Positions 8,846-18,052 of a DNA stretch of 64,000 nucleotides are shown one piece after another. Every line of letters starts with the position of its first letter. The stretch's first letter is position 1. The stretch spans positions 617,869 to 681,868 of the forward strand of contig NZ_FMUJ01000002.1 of the NCBI RefSeq assembly GCF_900100965.1. Direction: 5' to 3'. The DNA is from Variovorax sp. EL159 (GTDB lineage Bacteria > Pseudomonadota > Gammaproteobacteria > Burkholderiales > Burkholderiaceae_C). A program made the position numbers and the translations under genes. The notes below the pieces were generated by a model that ran no database searches, was not told where the DNA came from, and saw only the letters and a list, made by a program, of their open reading frames with translations.

Positions 8846-9666
8846 CTAGCGCGACGGCGTGTGCAGCACGGCCGACAGCAGGGTGCGCGTGTAGGGGTGC
8901 TGGGCATGTGCGAACAGGTCGGCGGGCTTGCCGCGCTCCACGATGCGGCCCTTGAAGACCACGCAGACTTCGTCGCACAGGTGGTTGACCACCGCGAGGT
9001 CGTGGCTGATGAGCAGGTAGCTGATGCCGAACTGCTGTTGCAGGTCCTGCATGAGGTTGAGCACCTGGGCCTGCACGGAGACGTCGAGCGCGCTCACGGG
9101 CTCGTCGGCCACGATCAGTTTGGGCCGCGTGATGAGCGCGCGCGCAATCGCGATGCGCTGTCGTTGACCGCCCGAGAACTCGTGCGGGTACTTGTCCATG
9201 TCGGTGGTGCGCAAGCCCACGGCGGCGAGTGCTTCGGATGCGCGTTCGCGTTGTACGGCGCGGCTGGTTTCGGCCAGTGCTTCGAGCGGCTCGGCGACGA
9301 TGCGTGCCACGGTCTGGCGTGGGTCGAGCGAACCGTACGGGTCTTGGAACACCATCTGGAAGTCGCGCCGCGCGGTGCGCAGCTCGGCCTTCGACAGCGC
9401 ATGCAGGTTGCGGCCTTCGAGCGAGACGGTGCCCGAGGTCGGCGTGTCGAGCGCCATCACGAGGCGCGCGATGGTCGACTTGCCGGAGCCCGATTCGCCG
9501 ACGATGCCGACGCTCTTGCCGGCCTGCACATCGAAGCTCACGCCGTTGAGCGCCTTCACGGTCGGTGGTGGGCCGAAGAGCTTTTCGCGCGGCAGCGCGT
9601 AGTGGCGGTAGAGGTTGTTGACCGACAGCAGCGGCTGGCTGGCGGATGCGCGTGCGGGCTGGCTGC

Positions 9667-9670
<4 letters not shown>
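8846..9670 (-). CDS. Oligopeptide-type ABC transporter ATP-binding protein (DppF/OppF-like)
   Basis: This 274-residue ATPase has Walker A GESGSGKS, the signature FSGGQRQRI, Walker B LIVADEP and the switch histidine in LLISHDLA. ATG 9670 is chosen because it overlaps the stop of the preceding ATPase gene in an ATGA arrangement; the upstream extension of the frame is the shadow of that gene. In the family, DppF-type ATPases pair with a DppD-type ATPase to power a two-permease importer, exactly the set found here. Unusually, the binding-protein gene comes after the ATPases rather than first. A C-terminal peptide-transport zinc/iron-sulfur-like extension is shorter here than in the sister ATPase. 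Confidence 0.9.
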
Positions 9671-10662
<992 letters not shown>

Positions 10663-10667
10663 AGGGC

Positions 10668-11543
10668 TTAGCGGGCGCGGGCGAGGCGGGGGTCGAGCAA
10701 ATCGCGCAAGCCATCGCCCAGCAGGTTCAGGCCCAGCACCGCCAACGCGATGGCCATGCCGGGGAAGACCGCCAGCAGCGGTTGCTGGAACATGAGGGTC
10801 TGTGCTTCGCTCAGCATGCGGCCCCATGAAGGCTGTGGAGGCTGCGTGCCCAGGCCCAGATAGGAGAGGGCGGCCTCGGCGAGGATCGCAATGGCGAAGC
10901 GGATCGTGATCTGCACGATCAGCACGGCCGAGATGTTCGGCAGCACGTGCTGCATCGTGATGGCGAACGGTCCCTTGCCGCAGGCGCGCGAGGCGGCCAC
11001 GTACTCGCGCGACCAGATGGCATTGGCCGATGCGCGCGTGATGCGCGCAAAGGTCGGGATGTTGTAGATGCCGATGGCGACGATGGCATTCACGATGCCG
11101 GCACCGAACACCGCCGTCATCATGATGGCCGACAGGATCGCGGGAAAGGCGAGCGTGAAGTCCGAAAGCCGCATGACCGCTTCTTCGACCCAGCCGCGCT
11201 TCGCGGCCGCCAGCAGGCCCAATGCGGTGCCGACGACAAGGCCGATGCCCACGGCGATCACGCCCACGAGGATGGAGGCGCGTGCGCCGACCAGCAGCAG
11301 AGAAGCCACGTCGCGGCCGAATGCATCGGTGCCGAGCCAGTGCGAGGCCGAAGGCGCCTGCATCTTGTTCGCCATGTCCATCGCATAGGGCGACCACGGC
11401 GTCCAGACGAAAGACACAAGGGCTGCGACGACCAGCAGCAATGCGAGCACGCCACCGATGACGAAGCTGCGGTGCTGCAGCGCACGGCGCCAGAATCCGT
11501 GGGGCTTATGCGCGGCAGCGCTCGGGGCTGTGATGGCGCTCAT
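10668..11543 (-). CDS. Oligopeptide-type ABC transporter permease (DppC-like)
   Basis: This 291-residue inner-membrane permease has an N-terminal cytoplasmic segment, a first membrane helix at about 27-48, the periplasmic 'HWLGTDAFGRDVAS' loop typical of DppC/OppC, and five further helices. The coupling motif that contacts the ATPase appears as 'EYVAASRACGKG' near residue 185. ATG 11543 overlaps the stop of the DppB-like gene by four bases, showing tight coupling. It should form a heterodimer with that permease. Confidence 0.9.
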   Translation of the reverse strand: MSAITAPSAAAHKPHGFWRRALQHRSFVIGGVLALLLVVAALVSFVWTPWSPYAMDMANKMQAPSASHWLGTDAFGRDVASLLLVGARASILVGVIAVGIGLVVGTALGLLAAAKRGWVEEAVMRLSDFTLAFPAILSAIMMTAVFGAGIVNAIVAIGIYNIPTFARITRASANAIWSREYVAASRACGKGPFAITMQHVLPNISAVLIVQITIRFAIAILAEAALSYLGLGTQPPQPSWGRMLSEAQTLMFQQPLLAVFPGMAIALAVLGLNLLGDGLRDLLDPRLARAR

Positions 11544-12490
11544 ATGTCGCTGGCCTTGATGCGCGGATCGATCACGGCATACAGCACGTCGACCACGAAG
11601 TTCACGATGACCACCAGCGCCGCGAGCAGCATCACGCAGTTGCGCACCACGATCAGGTCGCGGTTGCTGATGGCCTGGAAGATCAGCCGGCCCAGGCCCG
11701 GCAGGTAGAACACGTTCTCCACCACGATGGTGCCGGCCAGCAGCTCGGAGAACTGCATGCCCATCACCGTGATGACCGGGATCATCGCGTTGCGCAGCAC
11801 GTGCGTCCACAGCACGGCACGCTGCGACACGCCCTTGGCGCGGGCAGTGCGAACGAAGTCTTCGCGCATCACTTCGAGCACCGCCGAACGCGTGATGCGC
11901 GCAAGAATCGCCGCCTGCACCACGGCCAGCGACAGGGCCGGCAGCAGCAGCGACTTGATGCCCGCGAAGAAGCCTTCGCCCCAGCCCTCGAAGCCGCCGG
12001 CGGAGAACCACTGCAGCTGCACCGAGAACACGAGGATCAGAAGAATCGCGAACCAGAAATTCGGAATGGCAACCCCGACCTGCGCCAGCCCCATCAGGCC
12101 GACGTCGCCGAGCTTGTTATGGCGGGCAGCAGCGGTCACACCTACGAGCAGGGCGATCACGATGGTGAGCGTCATAGCCAGCAGCGCGAGCGGCACGGTC
12201 AGTGCCAGGCGTTCGAGGATCAGGTCGAGCACGGGCGAGCTGTAGGCATAGCTGTCGCCCAGGTTGCCGGTGAGCAGGCCGCCGATCCAGTGCCAGTAGC
12301 GGGTCCACGCGGGCAGGTCGAGACCGAGCTTCGTTGCCAACGCGGCCACGGCTTCAGGCGACGCATCTGGACCCATGAGCATCTGCGCCGCATTGCCCGG
12401 GAGAATTTCCAGCACCAGGAACACGATGATCGACGCACCGATCAATGTGCCGATGAGTGTCAATGTGCGCTTGAGCAGGAACAGGCCCAT
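11540..12490 (-). CDS. Oligopeptide-type ABC transporter permease (DppB-like), first gene of the operon
   Basis: This 316-residue permease starts with the canonical 'LLKRTLTLIGTLIGASIIVF' type first helix, followed by a long periplasmic loop and five more helices. The ATPase-contact motif 'DFVRTARAKGVSQRAVL' is clear near residue 205. It is the promoter-proximal gene of an eight-gene minus-strand operon running to 3485, with spacings from four-base overlaps to about 50 bases. Upstream lie repeat copies C1 and C2 rather than an adjacent regulator gene, so control is not evident from context. The imported compound is unknown; the downstream amidase points to an amide-bearing ligand. Confidence 0.9.
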   Translation of the reverse strand: MGLFLLKRTLTLIGTLIGASIIVFLVLEILPGNAAQMLMGPDASPEAVAALATKLGLDLPAWTRYWHWIGGLLTGNLGDSYAYSSPVLDLILERLALTVPLALLAMTLTIVIALLVGVTAAARHNKLGDVGLMGLAQVGVAIPNFWFAILLILVFSVQLQWFSAGGFEGWGEGFFAGIKSLLLPALSLAVVQAAILARITRSAVLEVMREDFVRTARAKGVSQRAVLWTHVLRNAMIPVITVMGMQFSELLAGTIVVENVFYLPGLGRLIFQAISNRDLIVVRNCVMLLAALVVIVNFVVDVLYAVIDPRIKASDI

Positions 12491-12548
12491 GTCAGTGGCT
12501 CCGCCTCTTGTGTTTCGGGGTGCTGGGACGCGGGTTCATTCGGGGCGC

Positions 12549-12640
12549 GTGCGAATGACACCGGGTGCTCCCCTCCGCGAATGTCCCCCGCTTCGCTCCT
12601 CCTTTATTTCGCTGCGGGGAGCACCCGGTGCCATTCGCAC
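12549..12640. repeat. Long palindromic repeat, copy C1
   Basis: This is the clearest copy. The arms GTGCGAATGACACCGGGTGC (12549 on) and the complementary sequence ending at 12640 form a stem of about 24 bp with few mismatches. It encloses TCCGCGAATGTCCCCC, then CTTCG, then CTCCTCCTTTATTTCGCTGC. The stem sequence matches copy B, defining one subfamily. It lies about 60 bases upstream of the first gene of the ABC/amidase operon. Confidence 0.88.
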
Positions 12641-12687
12641 CTGGGCACGCCGCTGGCGATCCTGCGATCAACGACCGCTCCGCATAA

Positions 12688-12798
12688 CGCTCACGCTGGC
12701 GGTGTGCTCTGCGCAGCGAAATAAAGGAGGAGGGGCGCGCAGCGCCCCGGGGGACATTCGCGGAGCAGAGCACGCCGTCGGCGTGAGCGCGCCCTGAA
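12688..12798. repeat. Long palindromic repeat, copy C2
   Basis: The core is in reverse orientation relative to C1: GCAGCGAAATAAAGGAGGAG, a GC-rich linker containing its own small palindrome (GGGGCGC/GCGCCCC), then GGGGGACATTCGCGGAG. The inner arms are GTGCTCTGC and GCAGAGCAC, complementary to each other but different from those in B and C1. The outer arms CTCACGC and GCGTGAG extend the stem. The flanks match copy A. It is about 50 bases from C1 and about 50 bases beyond the end of the next minus-strand gene. Confidence 0.85.
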
Positions 12799-12850
12799 CG
12801 ACGAACTTCACGCCCCAACGGCACAAGGCGAAGAACAGAAAAGCAAGGCG

Positions 12851-13933
12851 TCATGCAGAGATGCATTCAGCAATGGCACGCCCCACGTCCACGGTAGAAG
12901 CAGTACCGCCCATGTCGCGCGTGCGCGGACCTTCGCTGAGCACCGTCTCGATCGCCGAGATCACCGCAGCCGAGGCTTGCGCATACACAGGGTCGTTGTT
13001 GCCCAGATGGTCCAGCATCAAAGCGGCCGACCAGATCTGGCCGATGGGGTTCGCGATGCCCTTGCCCGCGATGTCGGGCGCCGAGCCGTGCACCGGCTCG
13101 AACAGCGACGGGAACTTGCGCTCCGGGTTCAGGTTGGCCGACGGCGCGATGCCGATGGTGCCTGTGCAGGCCGGGCCCAGGTCGGACAGGATGTCGCCGA
13201 ACAGGTTGGAGGCCACGACCACGTCGAACCAGTCAGGGTGCTGCACGAAGTGCGCGCACAGGATGTCGATGTGGTACTTGCTCGTCGCCACGTCGGGGTA
13301 GCGCGTGGCGATCTCGGCCAGGCGCTCGTCCCAGTAGGGCATGGTGATCGAGATACCGTTCGACTTGGTGGCGGCCACCAGGTTCTTGCGCTTGCGGCGG
13401 CTGGCAAGCTGGAACGCGTAGTCGATGATGCGGTCCACGCCGGTGCGGGTGAACACGGCTTCCTGGATCGCCATTTCGCGCGGCGTGCCTTCGAACAGGC
13501 GCCCGCCCACCGAGGTGTATTCGCCTTCGGTGTTCTCGCGCACCACCAGGAAGTCGATGTCGCCGGGCTTGCGGTGCGCCAGCGGGCCGGGCACGCCGGG
13601 CATCAGGCGCACGGGGCGCAGGTTGACGTACTGGTCGAAGTCGCGGCGGATCTTGATGAGCAGGCCCCACACGGCGATGTGGTCGGGCACCTTGTCGGGC
13701 GCACCCACCGCACCGAAGTAGATGGCGTCGTGGCCCTGGATCTTGTCGGCCCAGTCGGCCGGCATCATCAGGCCGGTGCGCACATAGTGGTCGGAGCCCC
13801 AGTCGAAGTGGTCGTACGAAAAGTCGATGCCGAAGCGGCGACCGACCGCGTCGAGCACGCGAAGCCCTTCGGGCATGACCTCGACGCCGATGCCGTCTCC
13901 GGGAATGACGGCAATCCTGTGCTTTTTCTGCAT
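12851..13933 (-). CDS. Tartrate/D-malate dehydrogenase-type enzyme (isopropylmalate dehydrogenase family)
   Basis: This 360-residue enzyme of the isocitrate/isopropylmalate dehydrogenase family has 'AVIPGDGIGVEVMPEG' at the start and 'VVRENTEGEY' near residue 140. The metal-site aspartates sit in 'NLFGDILSDLGP' near 245, and the family signature 'EPVHGSAPDIAGKGIANP' near 280. The overall pattern fits the tartrate dehydrogenase/D-malate decarboxylating group better than LeuB, but this is judged by eye. ATG 13933 is preferred over an upstream in-frame start at 13993, because the fold begins right there and AGGTTGAG lies upstream. The gene is transcribed alone, away from the histidine kinase. 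Product would be oxaloglycolate, pyruvate or a related 2-oxoacid depending on substrate. Confidence 0.85.
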   Translation of the reverse strand: MQKKHRIAVIPGDGIGVEVMPEGLRVLDAVGRRFGIDFSYDHFDWGSDHYVRTGLMMPADWADKIQGHDAIYFGAVGAPDKVPDHIAVWGLLIKIRRDFDQYVNLRPVRLMPGVPGPLAHRKPGDIDFLVVRENTEGEYTSVGGRLFEGTPREMAIQEAVFTRTGVDRIIDYAFQLASRRKRKNLVAATKSNGISITMPYWDERLAEIATRYPDVATSKYHIDILCAHFVQHPDWFDVVVASNLFGDILSDLGPACTGTIGIAPSANLNPERKFPSLFEPVHGSAPDIAGKGIANPIGQIWSAALMLDHLGNNDPVYAQASAAVISAIETVLSEGPRTRDMGGTASTVDVGRAIAECISA

Positions 13934-14353
13934 TGACTCAACCTGTTCCAAGTTCGTTTTGATGGGGTGCCGGCGCTCGTGACGCAGGACCATCGAAAAA
14001 TTCTAGGAGCACGCGCCGTGCCAGAGGGGCGGGGTTGGCACCCACCCAGTGTTGACAAAATCAGAAGACAAGAAGGGGTCGTTTCCCAGGGGGCTACGGA
14101 ATTTCCCTGTCATAAAACTGCCTTCGACTTCTGAAAATGAGAAGGCTGTTGCCTTCCTTCGCTTGCCGGCGGATGCCCACCATCTGGGCCGTTCATGAAG
14201 GTTTTCTGAATTCTTCAGGGAGGGGCTGCCAGATACTGGCGCGCTCGCGACACCCCGCGCCCGGGGCCGCTCGCCAGGAGACCCACCCATGTTTTGCTTG
14301 TCGAGAACGGTGCCGCGTTGCGGCCGCGACGCACGCGCGAAGAGCGGCGCGCG
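13934..14353. other. Divergent intergenic region
   Basis: About 400 bases separate the dehydrogenase from the kinase start and carry promoters for both directions. A TTGACA hexamer occurs near 14052. No response-regulator gene or other convincing ORF is present, which matters because the kinase next to it has no visible partner. The last 60 bases could be an N-terminal extension of the kinase if TTG 14294 is its start. Confidence 0.4.
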
Positions 14354-15757
14354 GTGACGCAGGCGCTCGTCCGGCGATGGAAACGATGGGTACAGCCGTC
14401 GCTGGTGCGGCGGCTGCTGCTGGCGCAGATCTGCGTGGTCGCGCTGCTGTGGGGGCTGACCGTTGCGCTCTTCTTGTACGACTCCAATTCGGTGCCGGAG
14501 CTGGTGCGCTACGGCAAGGTCTACGACCTCATCCTCTCGACAGCCCAGAACCTCGCGGATGCGCCCGACCGTCAGCAGGAGACCTTGCGGACCTTGGACC
14601 TGACATTGCTGGAGACCTCGGGCGACTTCGGCTCCACCTCGGACAAGGCGCCGATCATGCAGGTGTGGCAGGAGGGCGTGCTCATCTACAACTCCAACGC
14701 CGGCATGCCGGTGATGCTGAATTCGGCGCCGGGGCAGGTCGAGACGATCCGGGTGGGCGACCGCGAGTGGCGCGCGCGCACCATGACTTCGCCGCTGCTG
14801 GACACCCGAGTGATGCTGGCCGAGCCGAAGATATGGCGCTTCAACTTCACCATCGAGAACCGCAGCTACTACCTGCTGCCGCTGGTCATCAGCTTGCCGT
14901 TTCTGGTCTTTCCGGCGTGGCTGTCGGTGCTGCTGGCGCTGCGACCCTGGCGGCAGGTGACGCAGGAAACCGCCGCGCGCGGGCCGGCGGACCTGACGCC
15001 GCTGTCGTTCGAGCCCAAGCACAAGGAGCTGCGGCCACTGGTGCGCAGCATCAACGACCTGCTGCGCAGCGTGCGTGACCGTGCCGCGCGCGAGCGCGGG
15101 CTGATCGCCGATGCCGCCAACGAACTGCGCACGCCGCTCGATGCAATGCGCGTGAACGTGGAAGCACTGAAAGAGCAGACCGACGACGCGGGCCAGCGCG
15201 AGCTGATGGCCAACCTGCTGCGAAGCAACGACCGCGCCTCGCGGCTCGTGGGCCAGCTGCAGCAATTGATGCGCAGCGACGAGATTCCGCAAGACGCCTT
15301 GCCCACCGTGCTTGCCCTCGACGCGCTGGTGCAGGACAGGATCTCGCTGGTCGAGGGGCTGGCCGGTGCGCGCGGCGTGGTGCTGGACTTCGCATCCGAA
15401 GGGGCGACGCCCGTCTTCGGCGAGCGCGAGAGCCTGATCTCGATGATCAGCAATCTCGTGGAGAACGCCATCAAGTACAGCCCCGACGGTGGCACCGTGA
15501 CGGTACGCATCGCCCGCGAAGGGCGCTGCGCGGTACTGCGCGTGACGGACCAGGGCCCCGGCATTCCGCCCGCCTTGCGCGAGCGCGTGTTCGACCGCTT
15601 CTTCCGCAACCCGGACCAGACCCAGTCGGGCAGCGGGCTGGGCCTGGCGATCGTCAAGTCGGTGCTGGAACAGCACAAGGGCCGCATCGAACTCGACGTC
15701 AATCCGAAGGGGAACGGCCTGCAAGTGACCGTCTGGCTGCCGCTGTCGACGGCCTGA
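14354..15757 (+). CDS. Orphan sensor histidine kinase-like protein lacking the phospho-acceptor histidine
   Basis: The protein has a first membrane helix at about 20-42, a periplasmic sensor part of about 110 residues, a second helix around 180-202, then a dimerisation and ATPase domain. The H-box reads ADAANELRTPLDAM, where functional kinases read AD(A/S)(A/S)HELRTPL. The codon at 15119-15121 is AAC (Asn) instead of CAC (His). The ATP-binding lid boxes look intact: N-box 'NLVENAIKYSPDGG', G1 'VTDQGPGIP', F-box 'FDRFFRNP', G2 'SGSGLGLAIV'. GTG 14354 is a plausible start; TTG 14294 would add 20 arginine-rich residues. No response regulator is adjacent. It may be a phosphatase-only, pseudokinase or sequestering protein, or a recently inactivated kinase. 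Confidence 0.85.
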   Translation: MTQALVRRWKRWVQPSLVRRLLLAQICVVALLWGLTVALFLYDSNSVPELVRYGKVYDLILSTAQNLADAPDRQQETLRTLDLTLLETSGDFGSTSDKAPIMQVWQEGVLIYNSNAGMPVMLNSAPGQVETIRVGDREWRARTMTSPLLDTRVMLAEPKIWRFNFTIENRSYYLLPLVISLPFLVFPAWLSVLLALRPWRQVTQETAARGPADLTPLSFEPKHKELRPLVRSINDLLRSVRDRAARERGLIADAANELRTPLDAMRVNVEALKEQTDDAGQRELMANLLRSNDRASRLVGQLQQLMRSDEIPQDALPTVLALDALVQDRISLVEGLAGARGVVLDFASEGATPVFGERESLISMISNLVENAIKYSPDGGTVTVRIAREGRCAVLRVTDQGPGIPPALRERVFDRFFRNPDQTQSGSGLGLAIVKSVLEQHKGRIELDVNPKGNGLQVTVWLPLSTA

Positions 15758-15789
15758 CAGCGGCTTCGCCCCCTCGTACCATCGGGGCC

Positions 15790-16647
15790 ATGCGAACACT
15801 TCCACTCCCCACCGGCGGCGGGATGCCGGTTCTTGGCCTGGGCACCTGGCGCATGGGCGAAGACGCTGCCCGTCGCGCGGCCGAGGTGGCCGCCGTGCGC
15901 GAGGCCATCGTGCTGGGCTACCGGCTCATCGACACGGCCGAGATGTACGGTGAAGGCGGCGCCGAGACCGTGGTCGGACAGGCCATCGCCGAGGCGCTGC
16001 GCACGGGCGACGTGCGGCGCGAAGACCTCTTCGTCGTCAGCAAGGTCTATCCGCACAACGCGAGCCGTCGCGGTACGCGCGAGGCCTGCGAGCGCAGCCT
16101 GCAGCGGTTGGGGCTCGACGCCATCGACCTCTACCTGCTGCACTGGCGTGGCAACCATCCGCTGGCCGGCACGGTCGAGGCGATGCAGGCGCTGGTGGCC
16201 GATGGGCACATCGGCCACTGGGGCGTGAGCAACTTCGACACCGACGACATGGAAGAGCTGGTGCAGACCATCGGCGATGGCCCCGGCTGCGCGGCCAACC
16301 AGGTGTACCTGTCGCTGGGCGAGCGTGGCCCCGAGTTCAGCCTGCTGCCGTGGCAGCGCGAGCGCGGCATGCCGCTGATGGCCTACAGCCCCATCGACCA
16401 GGGCGCGCTGGCCGAAGACGATGCGCTGGGCGAACTGGCACAGCGGCTCGGCGTGACGGCGGCGCAACTCGCGCTGGCCGCGGTGCTCGCGCGGCCCGGT
16501 GTCGTCGCGATTCCGAAGGCGGTGCGCAGCGCGCACCTGAAAGAAAACCTGGCCGCCGCCGACCTGAAGCTCGATGCGGCCACGCTCGCCGAACTGGACC
16601 GCCTGCATCCGCCGCCGCGCCGCAAGGCCCCGCTGGCGATGATCTGA
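15790..16647 (+). CDS. Aldo/keto reductase
   Basis: This 285-residue TIM-barrel oxidoreductase of the aldo/keto reductase superfamily carries all four catalytic residues in family context: Asp and Tyr in DTAEMYGEGG (near residue 50), Lys in VVSKVYP (near 82) and His in LLHWRG (near 117). The C-terminal part carries the NADPH-binding 'IPKAVRSAHLKENLAA' segment near 240. The enzymes reduce aldehydes and ketones with NADPH, and bacterial members of this branch often act on methylglyoxal or 2,5-diketogluconate-like compounds. The gene follows the kinase gene by about 30 bases on the same strand and is followed by a small AraC gene, but no pathway link is evident. Confidence 0.88.
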   Translation: MRTLPLPTGGGMPVLGLGTWRMGEDAARRAAEVAAVREAIVLGYRLIDTAEMYGEGGAETVVGQAIAEALRTGDVRREDLFVVSKVYPHNASRRGTREACERSLQRLGLDAIDLYLLHWRGNHPLAGTVEAMQALVADGHIGHWGVSNFDTDDMEELVQTIGDGPGCAANQVYLSLGERGPEFSLLPWQRERGMPLMAYSPIDQGALAEDDALGELAQRLGVTAAQLALAAVLARPGVVAIPKAVRSAHLKENLAAADLKLDAATLAELDRLHPPPRRKAPLAMI

Positions 16648-16689
16648 CGCGGGCCTTCGATTGCCGCGCGGCAGCCTGCCCGACAAGAC

Positions 16690-17181
16690 ATGAACGACGA
16701 CCTCCCGAGCCAGGACCCGGCCTTGTTGCGGCGCCTGCTGCGCGCCAAGGACCGGATGGATGCCGCGTCGAGCGAAGACTGGCCCGTGCAGCGGCTGGCG
16801 GATGTGAGCGGCGTTTCCGAAGCCCACTTCGCGCGGTCGTTCAAGGACGCCTTCGGCATCCCGCCGCACCGCTACCTGCTGACGCGGCGCATCGAGCGGG
16901 CGACGGCATTGCTGCGCGATACCGACCTGCCCATCACCGAGATCGCATTCCAGACGGGATGGGAAAGCCTGGGCACCTTCGGACGCACCTTCCGCGACAT
17001 CACCGGCGAGAGCCCGAGCGCGGTGCGTGCGCGCGCCAGGGCCGAGGCGCAGGAGCCCGGCCGCGTGCCGGTCTGCATCCTTGGCGCGGCGCAGCGGCCC
17101 GATCTGACGACAGCAGTTTCGGAGAAGCGGCGCCGCGAAGCCGTCGCTATAAACGGGCCATCCAACAAGGAGATTCCATGA
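16690..17181 (+). CDS. Short AraC-family transcriptional regulator
   Basis: This 163-residue protein is almost entirely the AraC DNA-binding region. The first helix-turn-helix is around 'VQRLADVSGVSEAHFARSF' (residues 36-54). The second is around 'ITEIAFQTGWESLGTFGRTF' (78-98), followed by the 'GESPSAVR' end motif. It lacks the usual N-terminal effector domain, so any signal would have to come from the 50-residue C-terminal tail or a partner. Its TGA overlaps the ATG of the VOC gene in an ATGA arrangement, so the two are co-expressed; AraC-VOC pairs of this type are common in proteobacteria. It probably regulates its own operon or a local detoxification function. Confidence 0.87.
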   Translation: MNDDLPSQDPALLRRLLRAKDRMDAASSEDWPVQRLADVSGVSEAHFARSFKDAFGIPPHRYLLTRRIERATALLRDTDLPITEIAFQTGWESLGTFGRTFRDITGESPSAVRARARAEAQEPGRVPVCILGAAQRPDLTTAVSEKRRREAVAINGPSNKEIP

Positions 17182-17585
17182 GTCAAGGTGTTCAAGTGGT
17201 GAGCCTGTACGTTCGCGATCAGGACGAAGCGCTCGCGTTCTATGTCGACAAGCTCGGGTTTCGCGTCCACACGGACGTGCGCAACGGCAGCTACCGCTGG
17301 CTCACGGTGCAGCACCCGGAGCAGCCGTCATTCCAGCTGGGGCTGTTCGTGCCCGGCCCACCGGTCCACGATGCAGCGACGGCGCAGACGCTGAACGCCA
17401 TCGTGGCCAAGGGTGCGATGCCGCCGCTCGTGCTGAGCGTGAGCGACTGCCGCGCCGCCCACGAGGCAATGAGTGCCCGTGGCGTGGAGTTCACGCAGGA
17501 GCCGGTCGCGCGTTTCGGCACGGTCGACGCGGGCTTTCGCGACCCGTCGGGCAACGGCTGGAAGATGATCGAGGCGCGGGGCTGA
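17178..17585 (+). CDS. VOC-family (glyoxalase/bleomycin-resistance fold) protein
   Basis: This 135-residue single-domain VOC protein has a paired beta-alpha-beta-beta-beta pattern. The first half contains 'VVSLYVRDQDEALAFYVDKLGF' and the second ends 'FRDPSGNGWKMIE', the usual C-terminal metal-ligand segment. Members include dioxygenases, glyoxalase-like enzymes and antibiotic-sequestering proteins. The position of the first metal ligand seems to be taken by a valine/serine stretch, so the metal site may be incomplete. It is translationally coupled to the AraC regulator, with the next gene 10 bases later. Substrate unknown. Confidence 0.82.
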   Translation: MSQGVQVVSLYVRDQDEALAFYVDKLGFRVHTDVRNGSYRWLTVQHPEQPSFQLGLFVPGPPVHDAATAQTLNAIVAKGAMPPLVLSVSDCRAAHEAMSARGVEFTQEPVARFGTVDAGFRDPSGNGWKMIEARG

Positions 17586-17595
17586 GGTGGGCGGC

Positions 17596-18015
17596 ATGGA
17601 CGACAAGAGCCGCACACAAGGCGCCGCGTCTGCCTCGGACCTGATCGATGCGCGCATCGCGGAACTGGGCGACTGGCGGGGCGAGATGCTCGCGCGGCTG
17701 CGCGCGTTGATCAGGCAGGCTGACCCGGACGTGATCGAGGAATGGAAGTGGCGAGGCACGCCGGTGTGGTCGCACGACGGGATCGTCTGCACGGGCGAGA
17801 CCTACAAGAGCGCCGTGAAGATGACCTTTGCCAAGGGCGCGGCGCTGGACGGCGTGACGAGCCTCTTCAATTCCAGCCTCGACGGGAATGTCCGGCGCGC
17901 CATCGATTTTCATGAGGGTGACAAGCTGGACGAGAAGGGGATCAAGGCGCTGATTCGGGCGGCTGTGGCCTTGAACACTTCTTCGGCCAGCAGCCGGACT
18001 CGCCGCAAGCAGTGA
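17596..18015 (+). CDS. DUF1801 domain protein
   Basis: This protein of about 139 residues matches the DUF1801 (YdhG-like) fold: 'IEEWKWRGTPVWSHDGIVC' near residue 45, and a later 'VKMTFAKGAALDG' with 'IDFHEGDKLDEKGIKALI' near 105. The family is widespread and uncharacterised, with a structure resembling small iron- or ligand-binding proteins. It has no membrane segment or signal. GTG 17587 is possible, but ATG 17596 leaves the same domain. It is the last gene of the AKR-AraC-VOC run and is followed by a strong hairpin. Confidence 0.75.
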   Translation: MDDKSRTQGAASASDLIDARIAELGDWRGEMLARLRALIRQADPDVIEEWKWRGTPVWSHDGIVCTGETYKSAVKMTFAKGAALDGVTSLFNSSLDGNVRRAIDFHEGDKLDEKGIKALIRAAVALNTSSASSRTRRKQ

Positions 18016-18023
18016 GCCGGCGT

Positions 18024-18045
18024 GGCGCTCTGGGACCAGAGCGCC
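18024..18045. terminator. Bidirectional hairpin terminator
   Basis: GGCGCTCTGG and CCAGAGCGCC form a perfect 10-bp stem with a two-base loop, followed on the plus strand by TGCTTGTT. It lies between converging genes (DUF1801 ending 18015 and the NCS2 permease ending 18053), so it probably stops transcription from both sides. Confidence 0.75.
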
Positions 18046-18052
18046 TGCTTGT

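Noticed and set aside
12492-12866. Small minus-strand ORF over repeat copies C1/C2
   Set aside because: The translation consists of the repeat element (Cys-Ser-Pro-Gln-Arg-type peptide) and recurs at each repeat copy in whatever frame is open; it is not a gene.
14003-14293. A possible degraded response-regulator gene beside the orphan kinase
   Set aside because: No receiver or DNA-binding motifs could be found in any frame.
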